Below, piece after piece: positions 11,074 to 25,275 of a stretch of 64,000 nucleotides of DNA. Numbering within the stretch: the first letter of the stretch is position 1; the number at the start of each line of letters is the position of its first letter. The notes under the pieces are model-generated. The model did not search any database and was not told the origin of the DNA. It saw nothing but the letters and a program-made list of their open reading frames with translations. Source of the stretch: Luscinia megarhynchos (Eukaryota > Chordata > Aves > Passeriformes > Turdidae); contig CM067566.1 in NCBI GenBank assembly GCA_034336665.1, positions 27,186,330 to 27,250,329 of the forward strand, given 5' to 3'. The position numbers were made by a program, and so were the translations under genes.

Positions 11074-12894
11074 ATCTTTGAAGGAAATTCAGTAGTTTTT
11101 TCATGTATAAAGACCTGGTATTTATTTTTCTCTTTTCTGAAAAACTCCCAGATCAGATTTTTTACAAATTATTAGTGTCAAAAAGGTACACTTGTACAAA
11201 TAAGCTCTTTCACATCATACCTCTGCAATAGATGTGGAATCCTCTGGCTAAAATTTTAGCCCCTCCACTTCCCCCAGAACATGGCTGAAGTATCATTATC
11301 TGGTAGGCTTACTAAAATCTGACTGCTATTACCACTCATCATGGGTGCACTGTAATGTCTGTTCCCAGAATAAAGCAGAATAAAATAGGTGGCATCCCAC
11401 TGCCATGAAATAGAAGGGTTTCATTATGAATCATCCTCGAATCACCAAGTTAAATTTAGCGTCTTTGGATTTCATCAATGTCAGAAATTTAATCCTACTG
11501 GTAGAGTGGAAAATAGAATTGATTTGCATCTAAAAATATTCAGAGTAACCTTATTTACAAAGCAATCCAACTTGTGTAGATGTACTTCTAAATGTGTGTG
11601 TTTGTGGCTGCTTGTATACATCTAGGCAGCTGCTACCTTATTCCCAGTAAAATAGATATCCTTTAAATACTTTACATATTTGGGTAATGAACCACAACTG
11701 AACGTGGAAATCACGGGTCACTGTCTATTTATTGTGATTCCACAAAATATGTTTGTGCCAGCATGGCTGCCTGACTTTGTCCCATGGCTGTGAAGCAGGG
11801 GATAAAGCTTCTGGAAATGGTGCTACTGCATGAAAAGACCACTGCTCACTTAACCTTTTTGCTATCTAGTTGCAGCATTTTCTCTGTAAATAAGGTAAAG
11901 CCAGAATTAAATTACATGAAACAACTGCAGGCATTACTCCTTAGCTGAGTATTTCTTGTGAAAATATCACTGCCTTACTCCAGAATATGTGATTTTCTTT
12001 CATGAACTGTGATATTTTGGTGAGATGTGGGTCTCTCTGTGTGCATTTTAAAAGAAGTATATTACCAGAAGTGTGGTACAATAGTTGTCCAGTCCAGGAA
12101 ACCTGAAATCCACACATTGCAGGCAGTCAATAGGTACTGTATTACACCAGGAAAATAGATTTCTCAGTGTTTTGTCAATACTTTGAAGTTGACAAAACCA
12201 GAGAAATGTGTGTTCCTTTCCCTGTACCTTCAGGGGAATAATCCTCCTTCTCCTGCTATTCAAACACCAGCAAGAAAACATGCTGCTTTGCCAGTGTTTG
12301 CTTCTGGCCGCTTTGAATATTTCTTCACAAATTGATTTTATTGTTTCTGTGGAGGGAAAAAAAACATCAAAAATCTCTCCCAATCAACACAGTTGTAGCC
12401 AGTACAAAATCTGTGCATAGTCCAGAAAAGCAAAATGTTCTCACTAGGACATGCTGGAAGAAATCCTGGCTTTATATAAATTAGTGGGCGTTGTGCCACT
12501 TCCTTCAGTTGGAGCAGGCTTTTTCTCAGCATGTGCCATTTAAAGAATACTGAACATTTCGGACCAGTTTTGGTGGACCAGATGGTTGTGTTTCAACCTC
12601 TGATGGTACAAAAGTAATTCATTTAACTTTTTGGCACAAAGGCCGCATTTTTCAAACTCAAAAATGATGTTAGGAATTAAAAGTTGAATTATTATGATAA
12701 AATGAGAGAACTGGACTAATATGGCAACATAATGATGTTAAATTGGAAATTATTGCACTCTTCAGAAAACAACAACAATTCATTGTGACAGTCAGGTTTT
12801 CTTCCCTAGTGACATTTTATTTGCAGTTGATGTAAAAAATCAAACCAGAAAATTGTTTCATGGCGTAATTTCTTTAGTATTTCCAACATTCATT

Positions 12895-12911
12895 AAAAAA
12901 AAAAAAAAAAA
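12895..12911 (+). repeat. A homopolymer (17)
   Basis: Seventeen consecutive A residues. No processed-gene sequence is recognisable on the 5' side, so I do not call it a retroposon tail. Confidence 0.9.
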
Positions 12912-14891
12912 TTGTGGATAGTAAAATGATCCCAGTTGTTTGACTGCACTTGACTTAGAAAATTACATTTGCTACTGAAACAACACAGAAGGACTTTAAG
13001 TCAGTATTGAGGAATGCTCAGAACACACCTAAACACTTTTTAAAGCATGTGACAGCTTTTAATTATATTACTTTTTCAGCATTTATTTTTAATTTCATTG
13101 CTGCAGAAGGGCTGGTATTCTAATCTAATATATTGTACAAAAGTTGTTGATTTTAACTGTAATCTTCCTGTGAAAATAAGACACATCCAACACTTGTTTC
13201 AGATTCCTTGCCAAGTGCCAGAAATATAACCTTAGGAAATGACTGTGAGGCTGTCATTGAATTGCTCTTTCCCATAGGAAAAAAAAAGAAGTAATTAATT
13301 TAATGCAATTAAACTTAATTAAATATTAAAAAGTTTTATGTAGTGCTGGAGCACAGAGTGAGTTATAAAGGTGATTTCCAGAGAGTCCCTTCCATAGAGA
13401 TGTGCTGCTGGGAGTGCTGGGGTCAGAAGTCAGTTTCTCTTCAGAGACTTCCTTCAGTGAAATACTTAAAAGGGAAATTGGGTAGTTTCATCAAAAGAAC
13501 TCCACAGGACTATGTAGAAATCTTCCTGTTTAGGTTAGATTTCATGCCTTTGATGTTTAGTTAAAATGAATGTAAACATGTACTTTCTTTGTGCAAGGAC
13601 AGGCTAGCTTGAAAACAAAGTAGAATGTGCCCTGTGCTCTGCTCAGTATGTAAAAATCATAAAGGAACTGAGCTGATGGTGATGTGCATCACTTAACTGG
13701 GGCATGCTTAATAAGAAAATCTGCTTAATTGGGCTGCCTTCCAGAGAAGCTGTTTAGGCTAAAACCAAATGGAAATGACTGCTGCTTAAAAGGAACATCA
13801 TGAACAACAACAAAAATTTCATCTAAATGAAGGTGAATTTGGCTAGGGGTGTTATATCGAAATGATTAACTGGGTATTTAAATAGATATGAAATATAGGT
13901 GCCTTTTTCTTAAATAGAAGTAGACAAATAAAGATTATGCCTCCATGTAACTCTGCCCTTACAATCTGTGGGGTTGTATAAAAGGCATCATAAACCAATC
14001 ATGGCCAGCAATTAAATGAATCCTAAACATTCCCTGTTTCAGTTTTGTTTTCGTGGCCTGCATTCGTTTGCTCACAAGGCTACACTAGCAGATGATTTTA
14101 GACAAGTGACAATCATTGCATCTCTAAATGTGATGCTTTGATCCTTGTTATTATGTCCTAGAATGCCTTAGAGCTTTCATCCTGTTCTGCTCTGGTGGAG
14201 GCTTAGCAATTTGTTTCAGTAGCAACAAATATAAAATAATACACAGATGAGTGAACACATCTCATTTCAAGTTTTGTGTTGGGCCTCTGTTCGGATCTGA
14301 CACTTTTGGTTCAAATTGGATACTTTGTATCTACATAAATCTTTCTCCTGAGATGTATTTTCTAAATGCATCTTATAAATGCACCTGTGTTGGTGACAAG
14401 TTCCTTTCCAACTTCTTGGGGTACTTTCTAAAAAGCTTTATCCTCTGTATCTGCCATATTCTCTGTGTTGAACATTGAGTGTCTTTTGTGTGTTATGATT
14501 TTCCCCAAAGCACTGATGTCTCTGAGCAGCAGCATACATCTGTGTTTCTTATTTGGGAATGTAATTCTGTGAGCCTCATCCTCGTATTGGGACACAGGAC
14601 CTTGATGTCATTCTTAATGTTTGATTTCATTCTCATCAAATGTAGTACAGACTTCCAAAAATTAGAGGAGGGGCTGTCTATATATGTTAGCTGGCATGAG
14701 AGGTTTCTTTAAGCAGGCAAGCAAAGTGTGATCTGTGCCACAGCTGACTTGGGAAACACAGCACAGAGGTTCAGTGGAAGGGAGGCTGGGCAGCAGCACT
14801 GATGTTCTGTATTGGTTTTGCCCAGAATGTGGCCCAACTCTGCCACCCTCTTAGACCTGGCTGCAAAAATGATGAGATTACAGACTAGATG

Positions 14892-14910
14892 TCTTTCCTT
14901 GAAGGAAAGA
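14892..14910. repeat. 9-bp perfect inverted repeat
   Basis: TCTTTCCTT and AAGGAAAGA are exact reverse complements separated by a single G. It is a near-palindrome. Confidence 0.85.
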
Positions 14911-16925
14911 TTGATTAGTTGTATGAAATTTTAGCATGTTTTTGGATTTAACTTTTCATTCAAATAACAACCCCCAGCTTTTCTTGATTTATAGAAGGAA
15001 AGAATTATGAAGAAGCAGTGTTAGAACTAAGTTTAGATGCTTGTCCATATAAGTCTTACAGCATGTTTTGGGTGCTTGCAACCGTGGCCAGGGAGAACCT
15101 TCAGCTGTTTGCCACTGACCCTACAGAAAGAAAAGAACACATGGACTGAGTCTGTGCACAGAGTGGAAAGAAACAGGCTGGACGATTTAATGCCCTTTTG
15201 CTCCTCTGCTACTCAACACCCAGAGGAGCTGCTTCTTGCACTTGCAGGAGCCTAAGGCTCTTGGAGGGAGTGGGAAACAGTGAGTGGGACAGACTGCCCA
15301 TGTGTGAGTGTTCCAGGGCTGTGGCCTTTCCAAGCCCTCCCCTTTGGAGCTGGCTCCACTGGACAGCATCATTGTGTGAAGGCAGGATAGCAACCACTGT
15401 GGAGGAACATGTATTTTCCATAGACTTCCTCAAGAACCACATTTTTACTTACATTTCAATGTGATAAATTAACTGTCTTTTGAAATGATGTTTAGCCAAG
15501 GTGTCTTTCTGAATGTGTCATGGTTCAGAAGGAAGTTGGAAGTTGGACTTGGTAAATTAGGAGAAAAAAAGGTCTGACCTTTCACTCAGAGAAAAGGAAA
15601 ATGGTGGTAACATCTATTCCCAAGCAACATCTACTCCTACTAAAATTTGCTTGGTATTCAAGTCTTACCCATTTCCAAAAAAATTAAGGAAAATGAAAAG
15701 GACATGGGATGACAGCTCAGCTTTGTAACAACAGCTAACACTGTAGCTTGCTTATGTTTTAACTGATACTTCTATTTCCAATCCTTGTTTTCTAATCATA
15801 AGAAATGTTAAGACCTACTGCACTCTGGATGTGAAAAAGTCTGTTTTATTTGCTTCTGATCAGCACTTTCAAGTGAGTTGCAGACAGCAATCCCCCAAAA
15901 CAGAATGCCTGATATCCTTCCTAACTGAAGAATATCAATGGCATCAAATAACTGAGCTCTATGAAGTGAGGATGCAAAAACTGGTTTGTGCCCATCAACA
16001 AATTTCTAGAAAGACAGGAGTTAGTTAAAGGTAATTGCCCCCAGTGCAAGTCAGTAAACTTAGGGTCTGATTTCATCTGGATGATCTGAAATCTCTAAAC
16101 ATTTCTGTCGGGATTTTATTTTTTGGGCCAGTGTAGCTGTCAGAGAATTGTGTTTTCCTGCTCCAAATGTATGTGGGTGTATGGGAATATGTAATGCAAT
16201 TAATTACCCAGAGTGGATGACATTTCTTTTCTTTACAGGGCTGAAATAGAAGACAATTATCACTTTAAAATAGCTTGCCTTTCTAGCCTTCAAACAAATA
16301 GAGAAGAATATAGAATTTGCATGTGATGACTGTACCTTGTGAAATTCTTTTCCCTGCATGCATTTGTTCTATTTCATGTTATTACTGCAAATAAGAGAGT
16401 GTTTATAGGGAATGATATACTGGCTTGATACAGAGCCCTAGGAGATGGGAAGAGCCTGCTTTTGCCTGAGCCAGTTCTGCAGGAGGAGTTAAGAATCCTG
16501 TTGCTTAGCCTAGATGGTAATGGAAGAAGAGAAAAACTGTCTGAATAAATTACTTTAAGGCTCAAAAAAAGTGTCAGAACAAGACTAAGCCTTAGAAGTT
16601 CTACAGTGCAGCAATTACCTGCAGAATATGAATTGTTTTAGTGTTGAGCAGTAAATGGTAAAAGAATAAAGACAGAGAGGTCAGCTGCAGAAGGGTTTCT
16701 CTTCCTGCTCAGAAAGGTGTTTGATGCATACAGAGAAGTTTCAGCCTTTTGCCTTACTAAAATACTGTCATCATGAGCCACTGCTTTGCCAGGCTTGGAG
16801 TTTTTGCCAAGAAAATAACACGTGTTTATTCAATGTAGTTGGAATTGCCAGTGGTTGATTTGGAATGCTGCTCAAATTCCAGCTTTGCTAAAGAGTGTTT
16901 ATACTTGTATTTTCTGATTGGTTCC

Positions 16926-16995
16926 TTGGTTTGTTTTTTTGGGATGGTGGGTTTTTTGTTTGTGTGTTTGTTTTTGTTTTGTTTTGTTTTAAATT
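16926..16995 (+). repeat. T/G-rich low-complexity tract
   Basis: TTTGTTTTTTTGGG runs into TTTTTTGTTTGTGTGTTTG and then (GTTTT)n. It is a degenerate simple repeat like the one at 10976. Confidence 0.85.
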
Positions 16996-17576
16996 TTCAT
17001 ATGTTTTCAATATACAACTTTCATGATGCTGTGTAGAAGTAATTTGGCATTTTACCTTCCTTAACCTTTGAGTTGCAGTCCACTCCTGTGACGGGCAATT
17101 ATGGCATGCATTTTTTTCCATTAATTCATCTCACTCCAGTTTTGGAACTGGTTACAAATACTTTGCCTCCATATATTGTGCATTTTTCACCCCATATTCT
17201 TACAGTTTTATATCCTGGGGAGGTGTGGGTGGAGGGCAAGAAGTTTTGGGGATTTGACTTTTCCCCCATGACCAGTGGATATATACTAGTTCTCATTCAA
17301 GCTGCCCATTATCTTAAATGAACTTTTCTCCTACAGCTTCTACCTCTCTGATGTGTTTCTAGAACCTCCCTGCCATTCCCTGTTTGCTTTAGTTTTACAG
17401 AATCTGCTACACTGTACAGAATCTGGGGTTTCTATGCCGTTGTCCCACTGTGTGGTGTAGAACAGACACATACACAAAGATTTTGGCTGGCAGGGAGGCA
17501 TCCTGTTCCAGAAGCCAAAGCAGCAGCTCTGTGCCTCAGCTGACAAGCCTTCCCCAAAACATATGGTCATGCTAAT

Positions 17577-17622
17577 GTGTCTCCTTGTAGGATGGCAGAG
17601 GGTGTCTCCATGTAGGAGACAC
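17577..17622. repeat. Direct repeat, the second copy forming a hairpin
   Basis: GTGTCTCC-TT-GTAGGA at 17577-17592 recurs as GTGTCTCC-AT-GTAGGA at 17602-17617, a 25-bp period. The second copy extends to GGAGACAC, so 17602-17609 and 17615-17622 form a perfect 8-bp inverted repeat around a 5-nt loop. Confidence 0.85.
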
Positions 17623-20600
17623 AGCAGCAGCGTAAGAATGTGTTCTCCTAAAAATAATTAGGCTGCTAATGTGAGGATTAGATTTGCTTCCTTTCTTGCT
17701 GCCTCACCTTTTAAATGCTTAGACACATCATGGCTAGTAATCCTTTCCTGCAATTTAAGGATTAGTGGTGTGGCCAGGTTGGAGTTTCATAACTGACTCT
17801 GGACTGCTGCTAACCTGGGTGATGTGCTCAGCAGATGTGTTTGGAGCTGGGAGAGCACGGCAGCAGAAGTGCCACCAAACTCTGAAGATAAATCCTGTAT
17901 GTTCCTGCTGCTCATGACAACATATGTAAGCAGAACATCTTTAGCTGCCACAAGATCACTCTGTTCCCTTCCAAGGCAGTGGCTTGTGCTGCTTCTGTGC
18001 TGCCACCCACTCGACAAGGAATCTGTTCCTCTGGCATTTGATTTTATTTCTTTCTCTTTTAAAACACAGTGTCTGTCACTTGGGAAGGTGTCCTGTCAAT
18101 GGCTGTTTCAACACAGATTAACAAATGAAACTCTCAAATAAAAGGACTGCTTAAATGAGAGATTAAGTTTGATCCAGAGTTTTGGTTCATACCCAATTTC
18201 TGAATCCCAGTTTTTCAGTTCCTCCCCCTCTCCTTGGGTTGTTCAGCCTCTTTCCATAGTAGATGTAGCTGAAGGGCTGAATATTTCATGTAATTTATTC
18301 ATAGGGATGGCAGAAATATATCAAATATGCTAACCTCACAATATCTAGAATCCTGAGATTACATGAAATTGCCTTATTCTTTTAAAGGGCTGCTCATTGT
18401 ACCAGACATGGGTTCAGCTTGGTTTGCTCAGAGACTTTAAAGATACCACAGGTAATGTACAAAGTGTACTTGCTCAGGAGTGCAAATGAGAATGGAATTG
18501 GATGCACGGAAAACAAATAGAGCTGCATAACCAGCTCAGTGCTTGAAAAATGGCACAGGTTTTTATCTGAATTTTAATGTAGAGTTCCACTGCTGCTATT
18601 TGCCCAGCTGTGATATAGCAACCTCTCAGACCTCAAAAGGCTTGAGTAGCCCAGAAAAGTCTGACTTATTTTTCCTCTGCAGCACAGTAGATTGATAGCT
18701 TTATGTAGAAAAGCACAAATTTATCACATCAGAGTTACATGCTGTTATATGAAGACCTACCATGGAAATAGTTTTAAAAGAATTTTAGAAAGTGACAGAG
18801 CTGCAATAGAGTATTTTAAGGTACTGCTATTGAAGGTTAAATAATATGTCCTTGTGTCCAGCAGGCTGTGATGAGGCAGGTAATCAGGACAGTAATGGGC
18901 ATTTCATTTTTCAAATTGTTCGTGCAGGAGAAAATTGGTGTTATTATGAAAAAACAGCTATTTCATTGAAAAGTCTGAAGTGCTGACACACTTAAAAAGT
19001 TCTGTGGTTCACTGGCTTATAAGCAAAGCAGCTCAGTATTGCTAAACATGCTTTATATTCCTTTACTTGCTGTCATCAATGTTCTTTAGCCACAGATACC
19101 ATCATAATCCTATTCCTCAGGGACCACTATTTGGGAACACTGTTCTATCTCTATAAAGGAAATATTTAGTAAGTGACTCAAGATGAAGATAGGTTTGTGA
19201 GTACCGACCTTTGGTAGGTATTGGTATAGAAAAAGAATATTGTATAAAAAAATGACACCTAAAATATATTCTTCTCCTTACTGTCTGCAGAAAGTGGTGT
19301 GATAGATTTCAATTTTAATGAGTCAGTCAAATTAGTAGTTTACCAAAAAAGTCTTATCATCATTCTAAGGTGTCAAGATGGAGGTGTAGTTTCTTCTGAT
19401 ATCTTCTGGTCAAGCAGTTAAGAACCTGTTCAACATTCTTAAAAGACCTTGCTGTTTTGAAATTTTATTTTCCTGATCTTCAAATTATTTATTTTTTGGT
19501 GTTAGTCTTCAGGGCACTTCAAAGTCTTCTTTCAGAGGAATAGATAACTGCATTTATTTTCCTAATATCAAATCATATGTGGATGATTGAAAATATTGGG
19601 TGAAATTCTTGGGGAATACAATTTTTGCCCCATTCTCATTCCAAAATTAATATTGCCATGAAACAAGGCTTTAGCTAGATGGTTTTACAGCCTAGAGAAT
19701 AGATGCTATTCATGTTTTTGTAGAGCTGGAAAACTTCATAGCGTACAGATAATCAAAAATTTAGCACCTTGATGCAAAATATTATTTTCTCTGTTATGCT
19801 TTGAAATGGAGCCATTAATGGTACCTGTTCTGGTTTTATTTGCATGATGCTCTGCCAGAATTGCAGCTTGCTGACTCACAAAAAATATTAGATTTTGCCT
19901 AAGAAGAAGTCCTGATTCTTTGGTGGTAGTTATTATGGCAGAAGAAAATATAGATGCCCCTAGAAATGGTTTATTGTTGAAATGCACAGGCTTTCTTGTG
20001 CAAAATAATCTATTTATAGCATTGAAGGCATCTAAGGTGCCATTCTAACACCCTTTTAATATTTAATGTTAAAGGGTCAAGTTTGTTGGTCTAATTCTAT
20101 CTTGATAATGGATCCTGCAGACAGCAGAGGGTCAGAGGCTGCCTGAAGTATAGAAGGGAAATAACAGGCTGAAGTCCATACCCATCACAATCTAGCAACT
20201 TCACTGTGAGGCAGCAAAGCATCTAGTGGAGGCCAATATCCATCTTGTAATCCATATCTAAATTGTAATTAGGTTTGGCAATTATTTGTGATGTTTTAGA
20301 TATTGTTTAGATGCTTTAGTTGTTCAGATAAGCTCATCTGAAACAAATTTCCTGAACTTTTATGATGTCAAGAAGGTTTTGGGACAATACCTAAGTTCCT
20401 TGTACACTTGGCTGGATATTAAGGGCCACAATAATTTTATCTTTTTTGCTTTTTGTGCTGCCTTGGCTGTTGTCCTGCCTTCCTGCCTCTGTCATGTTAC
20501 ACACCCTGATCCCCCCAGGTCCTGCCATGTCCTGCCCTTAACATTCAGCATCTCACACTAGCAGTGTTATGCCACAGCAATGAACTCCTCATCCCAAGGA

Positions 20601-21817
20601 GCCCCACAGAGGTGCATAAGGTTGGTCCCTGTTCTCACAGGCAGATTCCAGGTGATTTTATCACTTATTAAACCATGTTTAGCAGCAGATGCCAATGTCA
20701 CATCTCAGGATATAGAGAGAATTCTTGGCCATGACCTTCTTAGGGAAAGCAAGCAAGGGAAAGCATGCCTGTGTCCTGTAGTGTCCCAAAGCTTGGTGAG
20801 CTCCCTGCTAGGCTCCCTGGAAGCAGCTGGATCCCCCCTACATCTGGCATAGCACACAAGCCAGCTTGGCACAAAGATGTTTTTGTGTCACATTTCCTGC
20901 AGTGTTATCTCAGATGTGATGCTCTTGTCCAAGCTGTGCAAGATCACATCAGGAATGAAGACAGTAGGACAGTTTATTTCAGCTGCAGAGAGAACTGACT
21001 TTATCATAAGTAAGGTTTAGAGGAATCCACAAATAGTCTCTTAACCATTTACCTGCTATATTTCCCACTTTGGTAATTCCAATTACAGGTAATTTGACAA
21101 GTATGTGACATGCAATTTAAAACAGTTTTAAATGTACCAGCCACTTAGGGCTCTCCTTATCTGATCTAGCTCAGTCCAAATGCTTTCTGGAGTGGCACAG
21201 CCCACGCTGCACTGCAGTGAGAGAGGCAGGCTGGAGGCTGCTGTGAGAGCAGATGGTTCAGTGGGCCGAAACTGATTTGTAGCTCATGGGAGCATGAAGT
21301 ATTTATTGCACTCAGGAGCTATTCTTGTTTAAATACCCTTACATATTGTCTTTAAGTGCTGCTATTCCTATTTTGTTTCCAGTAAAGAAGATGAACGTGC
21401 TTGTGCTAAATCCTTCCCATTGTAAATACATTTGGGGATTTCTGCCTGAAGAGCTGTTTCCAGGTACCCCTGTCATGACAGCTAAAATTAATTCAGGATG
21501 AGGTGACAAAAGTATCTTGCTACTGGCCTAAATAAGGAACATTGATATCTCCAGCCTGCCAAGATGAGCTTGGAACCTCTGGAGATGAAGGCAAGAGAAA
21601 CTCTGGGGAAAGGTATTGAATGAAAAATTTAATTACTCTTTCTTAAAACTGAAAATAAGCCAAAATTAAAACACTTATGAAAATAGTTGAATGGTAAGTA
21701 TTTCAGCACCAGTGTTTGGGGAAAGAAGGAAGCAGAGGAGGGTTCATCTAATATGAGCAGATACAGAAACTTTTACCTCTAATGTCATGTTTCTTGCCCT
21801 TGACCTTTCCTTCCCAC

Positions 21818-21844
21818 CAGTTTTCAGAAGTCAGTTTTCAGAAG
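21818..21844 (+). repeat. 14-bp tandem pair
   Basis: CAGTTTTCAGAAG occurs at 21818-21830 and again at 21832-21844, with one T between the copies. Confidence 0.85.
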
Positions 21845-24766
21845 GAAATAGAGATCTAAATTGGACTGTTTAAAAACAAACAAACAAAGGAGCCACATAC
21901 AAAATAAAAACCTATCCTAACATTAGTTTTTTTTAATCTCAGAATAAAGAAGGACCAGAGCAGAACTCGGTTATTGTAACTGACCTGTGTCTGAACAATG
22001 GGTGCAAGTCTCAAACAGGGTTTGTTTCCTCCTGCAAGTCTGGCTGTTTCTGTCCTGATAGGTCTGTGGTTAATTTTTGCACAAATAGTCTTGACAAGAA
22101 GGCTTTGTACAACTTTGATTGTCCTGGTTGACTTTTTCACCCAACCTGTTCTGTCCTGAGGATTATTTTGAGCTGCTGCAGAAGAAACTGGTTTATCACT
22201 CATGGGGAATTAAATCTGGGCAAGAGGAAGGACATTTCTCCCTTTTTAAAATTCTGGAGAAATTGAAAGTCTACTTGCTCTAAAGTCCAGATTTCAAGTA
22301 TAAGAGGCATGACATGATGTCATAGCTAAAGCCTCATTCCCTTTCCAAATCTGGAGACCACAGTTTGTGAACATTCCTTTAGGATTTACCAGATACTGCT
22401 TGTGATATTCTCCAGAGAGAACATCAACAGTTGCCTCCTCAAACCTGTCTTAATGTGTAAATGGATGTGTGCATGGGCTGCACTGGAACAGAGAGATCTC
22501 CACAGAGCTTTCTCCCAATATTGCTTTATGCTCTGGCATTCAGATGTGCTTCCTACACCACCCAGACCTTATTCAGACTGTAATTAATATGCAAAATGTT
22601 TTAATGGTGCTTTGCTACCAAGACCATCATCAAAATGTTGTTCTCATCTAACCGTTCAAGAATAATGGTTTTTGTGAGGACAGCTCTGTGGGCAAACAAA
22701 CATTCAGGAAAAGCAGATCTGGAAAATGTAATAATTGTCTCCAGAGTGGATTCTGTGTAGTGAGTGATGCACAAGTAGCATGCTGAATAATGAGGGGGAA
22801 ATGGACACTTTTAAAACAAGTACTCTTGATGCTATAGCCTTTCTTTACTCAAGTCACTAGGAATTTGTGGGATGTAGCTCTGGACAGTACTGTTCTTCCA
22901 CAGAGATTTTCACTGCCTAGATGTAAGGCTCCTTTCTGTTCTTTTCAAACCCAACTCCCGACCTGCACATCCTTGTGTTCCCTTCACCAAGTCCATGAAA
23001 CAGCTCATTTCTTTGCCTCACTTTTCTGTTAAGAAATATCAGTGCAAATCCATCATTAAATGGGGTTTTTTTTATTTGCTTTGTGTGCTCCGTGATTTCT
23101 GGTTTGGAGGCAAGGCAGGAAAACATTTTTAAAAGTAGAATGTTCTTGGTTTCCTCTCTGGGCTTCACCCTTCTTGTCCCATGGCTTGTTGCCATCTCTG
23201 TGCTGAAGGATGCCTACCCTTTGGATCATACTCCAGTGAAGGGAAGGCATTGGATCTGCCAGGTTTGAAGTGAGCAGCTGATGAGGGAGAAGAGAATGGA
23301 ACTCAATCAGTGAAGGAAAAAGATTGAATAATCACCATTTGTCAAAAAAGGCAATAATTGGCTTATGTTATGATTTAGGTCAAGGAGTCACAACTATTTG
23401 CTTGTGTGTTACTACCCTTGATCACAGTTATTTCATTGCAATCCAGAAGGCATCTATAATTTGTATTTTAGCAAGGTACAACAACAAAAAAATATCTAAC
23501 AAGACTAGTCTTAGACAAGAAAAGCCATTTCCTTGTAGCTTGCCGACATCCAAGATTTGCTCAGGGTTTCAAGGATTTACAATTCTAAATCCTACTTGCC
23601 CATAAAATCCAAATGGCTGCTTCCAAATTAAAATCATGTGCAAAGCTACAGTAATTTGGTGAGAAAGGATCTATCACAGCCTGTTATTGTTGAATAGAGG
23701 TGATAACACCTCCTTTACAGTTTCACACTTTCCCTTTGTTTGCGTGGTGAACTTTCCAAAATTAGGTGCCTATTTCTGGCAAGGAGACAAAGCTTTTCTG
23801 GCACAATGACTTGAGCTAAAATAATCTGGCTGCAACTGAATTCTTTGGAAATATGCAGGTTGCATTTGGAGAGTACTTGACTGCTTCCTTAATGCATTTG
23901 GTTGGTGTAATCCCTTGGGACAAGTCTCCAGGGGCAAGAAAGCTTTCTAAAGCACTTCTTCAAAGTTCTGTCTCCATTAATAACTCCATGCCTAGAGAAG
24001 ATATTCCATACAACCAGGAGGGTGCAATTTATAAATTAAAGACACCTAAGGGAACAGTTTCTCATTCAGTTAAAAGCTACGACTGTAAACCTTGCTTATG
24101 TGAACATTTTGATTGATTTCTCTTTTATAACAATTTCTGGAAGCATTTGAGAGATAGTTTAAGCCTTTTGTTGGTTAAAAAAACTAAAAAACAAATCACT
24201 CATGCTATTAAGGCATAAATATAGCTTTCACAAATTAACTACTGTAATGGACTTGCTCAACCTAGCCCCTACCTGGACTATGTGAGTACATTAACACCAG
24301 TGCATACATCTTTGCATTTCTTCCTCTTCTCTTTTGATGCAGGTTGAGTTATTAGTGAGAAACTTTGTAATTTGTGTACAGACCCTGAGCATATTGGAAA
24401 GGGATTTTTTTTTGTGCTGTTATAATTATCAAGGTCCAGCTCTCAGAGCTGCAGGGTGGAGGGTAGGATTTGTCATCTGAGGATCTGCCTGTCACAGAAC
24501 TCATGCTATTTCACCATTTTTCTTCATATCAGAAGTCTTATATACTCCTGGTTCAACATACTTTTGTGACGTTTTGCTTTTGTATGCTACCAATAAATCC
24601 CTCTTTTCACAGGTATACTTAAACCATGGCAGGCTCTCTCCCTGTGAGGAATTTAAAACCTTAATCAAGTACTGAAGATAAATTTAGAGCAAAGTTGTTC
24701 ATTCAGTGATGATTGGCTTTGACTGAAATAAAACACTTGACCTCTGTAGGAAGAAACTTCACTCAT

Positions 24767-25275
24767 AAAATCACAGAGTGGGTCAGGTTGGAAGGAACCA
24801 CCACAGTGAGTTTTGTGGTCCAACACTCCTGCTCAAGCAGGGTCATCCCAGAACACAGGACACAGGATTTAATCCAGACAGTTCCTGAGTATTTCCAGTG
24901 AGGGAGAATTCAGAACCTCTCTGCACAATCTGTTCCAGTGCTTGGTCACCCACACTGTAAAGAAGTTTTTCCTCTTCAGGTGGAACTTCTTGTGCATCAG
25001 TTTCTGCCCATTGCCTCTTTCCTATTGCTTGGCATCACTGGGAAGAGCCTGGATCCATCCTCTGATATCCTCCCTTCAGACACCTATAGACAGTGATGGG
25101 TTCCCCTTCTCAGTCATCTCCTTTTCAGGATGAACAGACCCAGTTCCCTCAGCCTTTCATTGTAAGAGAGCTGCTCCAATCCCTTACTCATCTTTGTTGC
25201 CCTCCACTGGACCTGCTCCAGGAGCTCCATGTCTCTCTTGTCCAGAGGAGTCCAGAACTGGCTTTTATCTTTGTA
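24767..25275 (-). mobile_element. CR1 LINE 3' portion, antisense
   Basis: Read on the plus strand, the copy begins at the CR1 3' end (AAATCACAGAGTGGGTCAGG, TTGGAAGGAACC). It continues with CCAACACTCCTGCTCAAGCA, CCAGTGCTTGGTCACCCACA, AAGAAGTTTTTCCTCTTCAG, CCCTCAGCCTTTCATTGTAA and GGAGCTCCATGTCTCTCTTG. This is the order of a reverse-complemented bird CR1. At about 500 bp it is the longest CR1 copy in the window. It is 5'-truncated and several stops interrupt any reverse-transcriptase tail, so it is dead. Confidence 0.93.

Larger units (their letters stand above)
11074..24766. other. Long non-coding single-copy stretch, no gene recognised
   Basis: Nearly 14 kb without any repeat family or gene that I can name. 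GC-richer patches lie at about 15040-15400, 17330-17630, 17790-18020 and 20440-20860; their open frames overlap on both strands and look like chance. Small repeats inside are listed separately. The block at about 13955-14110 looks unusually complex for its surroundings and may be a conserved non-coding element. Confidence 0.55.

Noticed and set aside
15519..15560. TGTCATGGTTCAGAAGG, resembling an LTR opening
   Set aside because: Only the first dozen bases resemble an LTR start. The following sequence matches nothing I know, and no closing CA with a target duplication was found.
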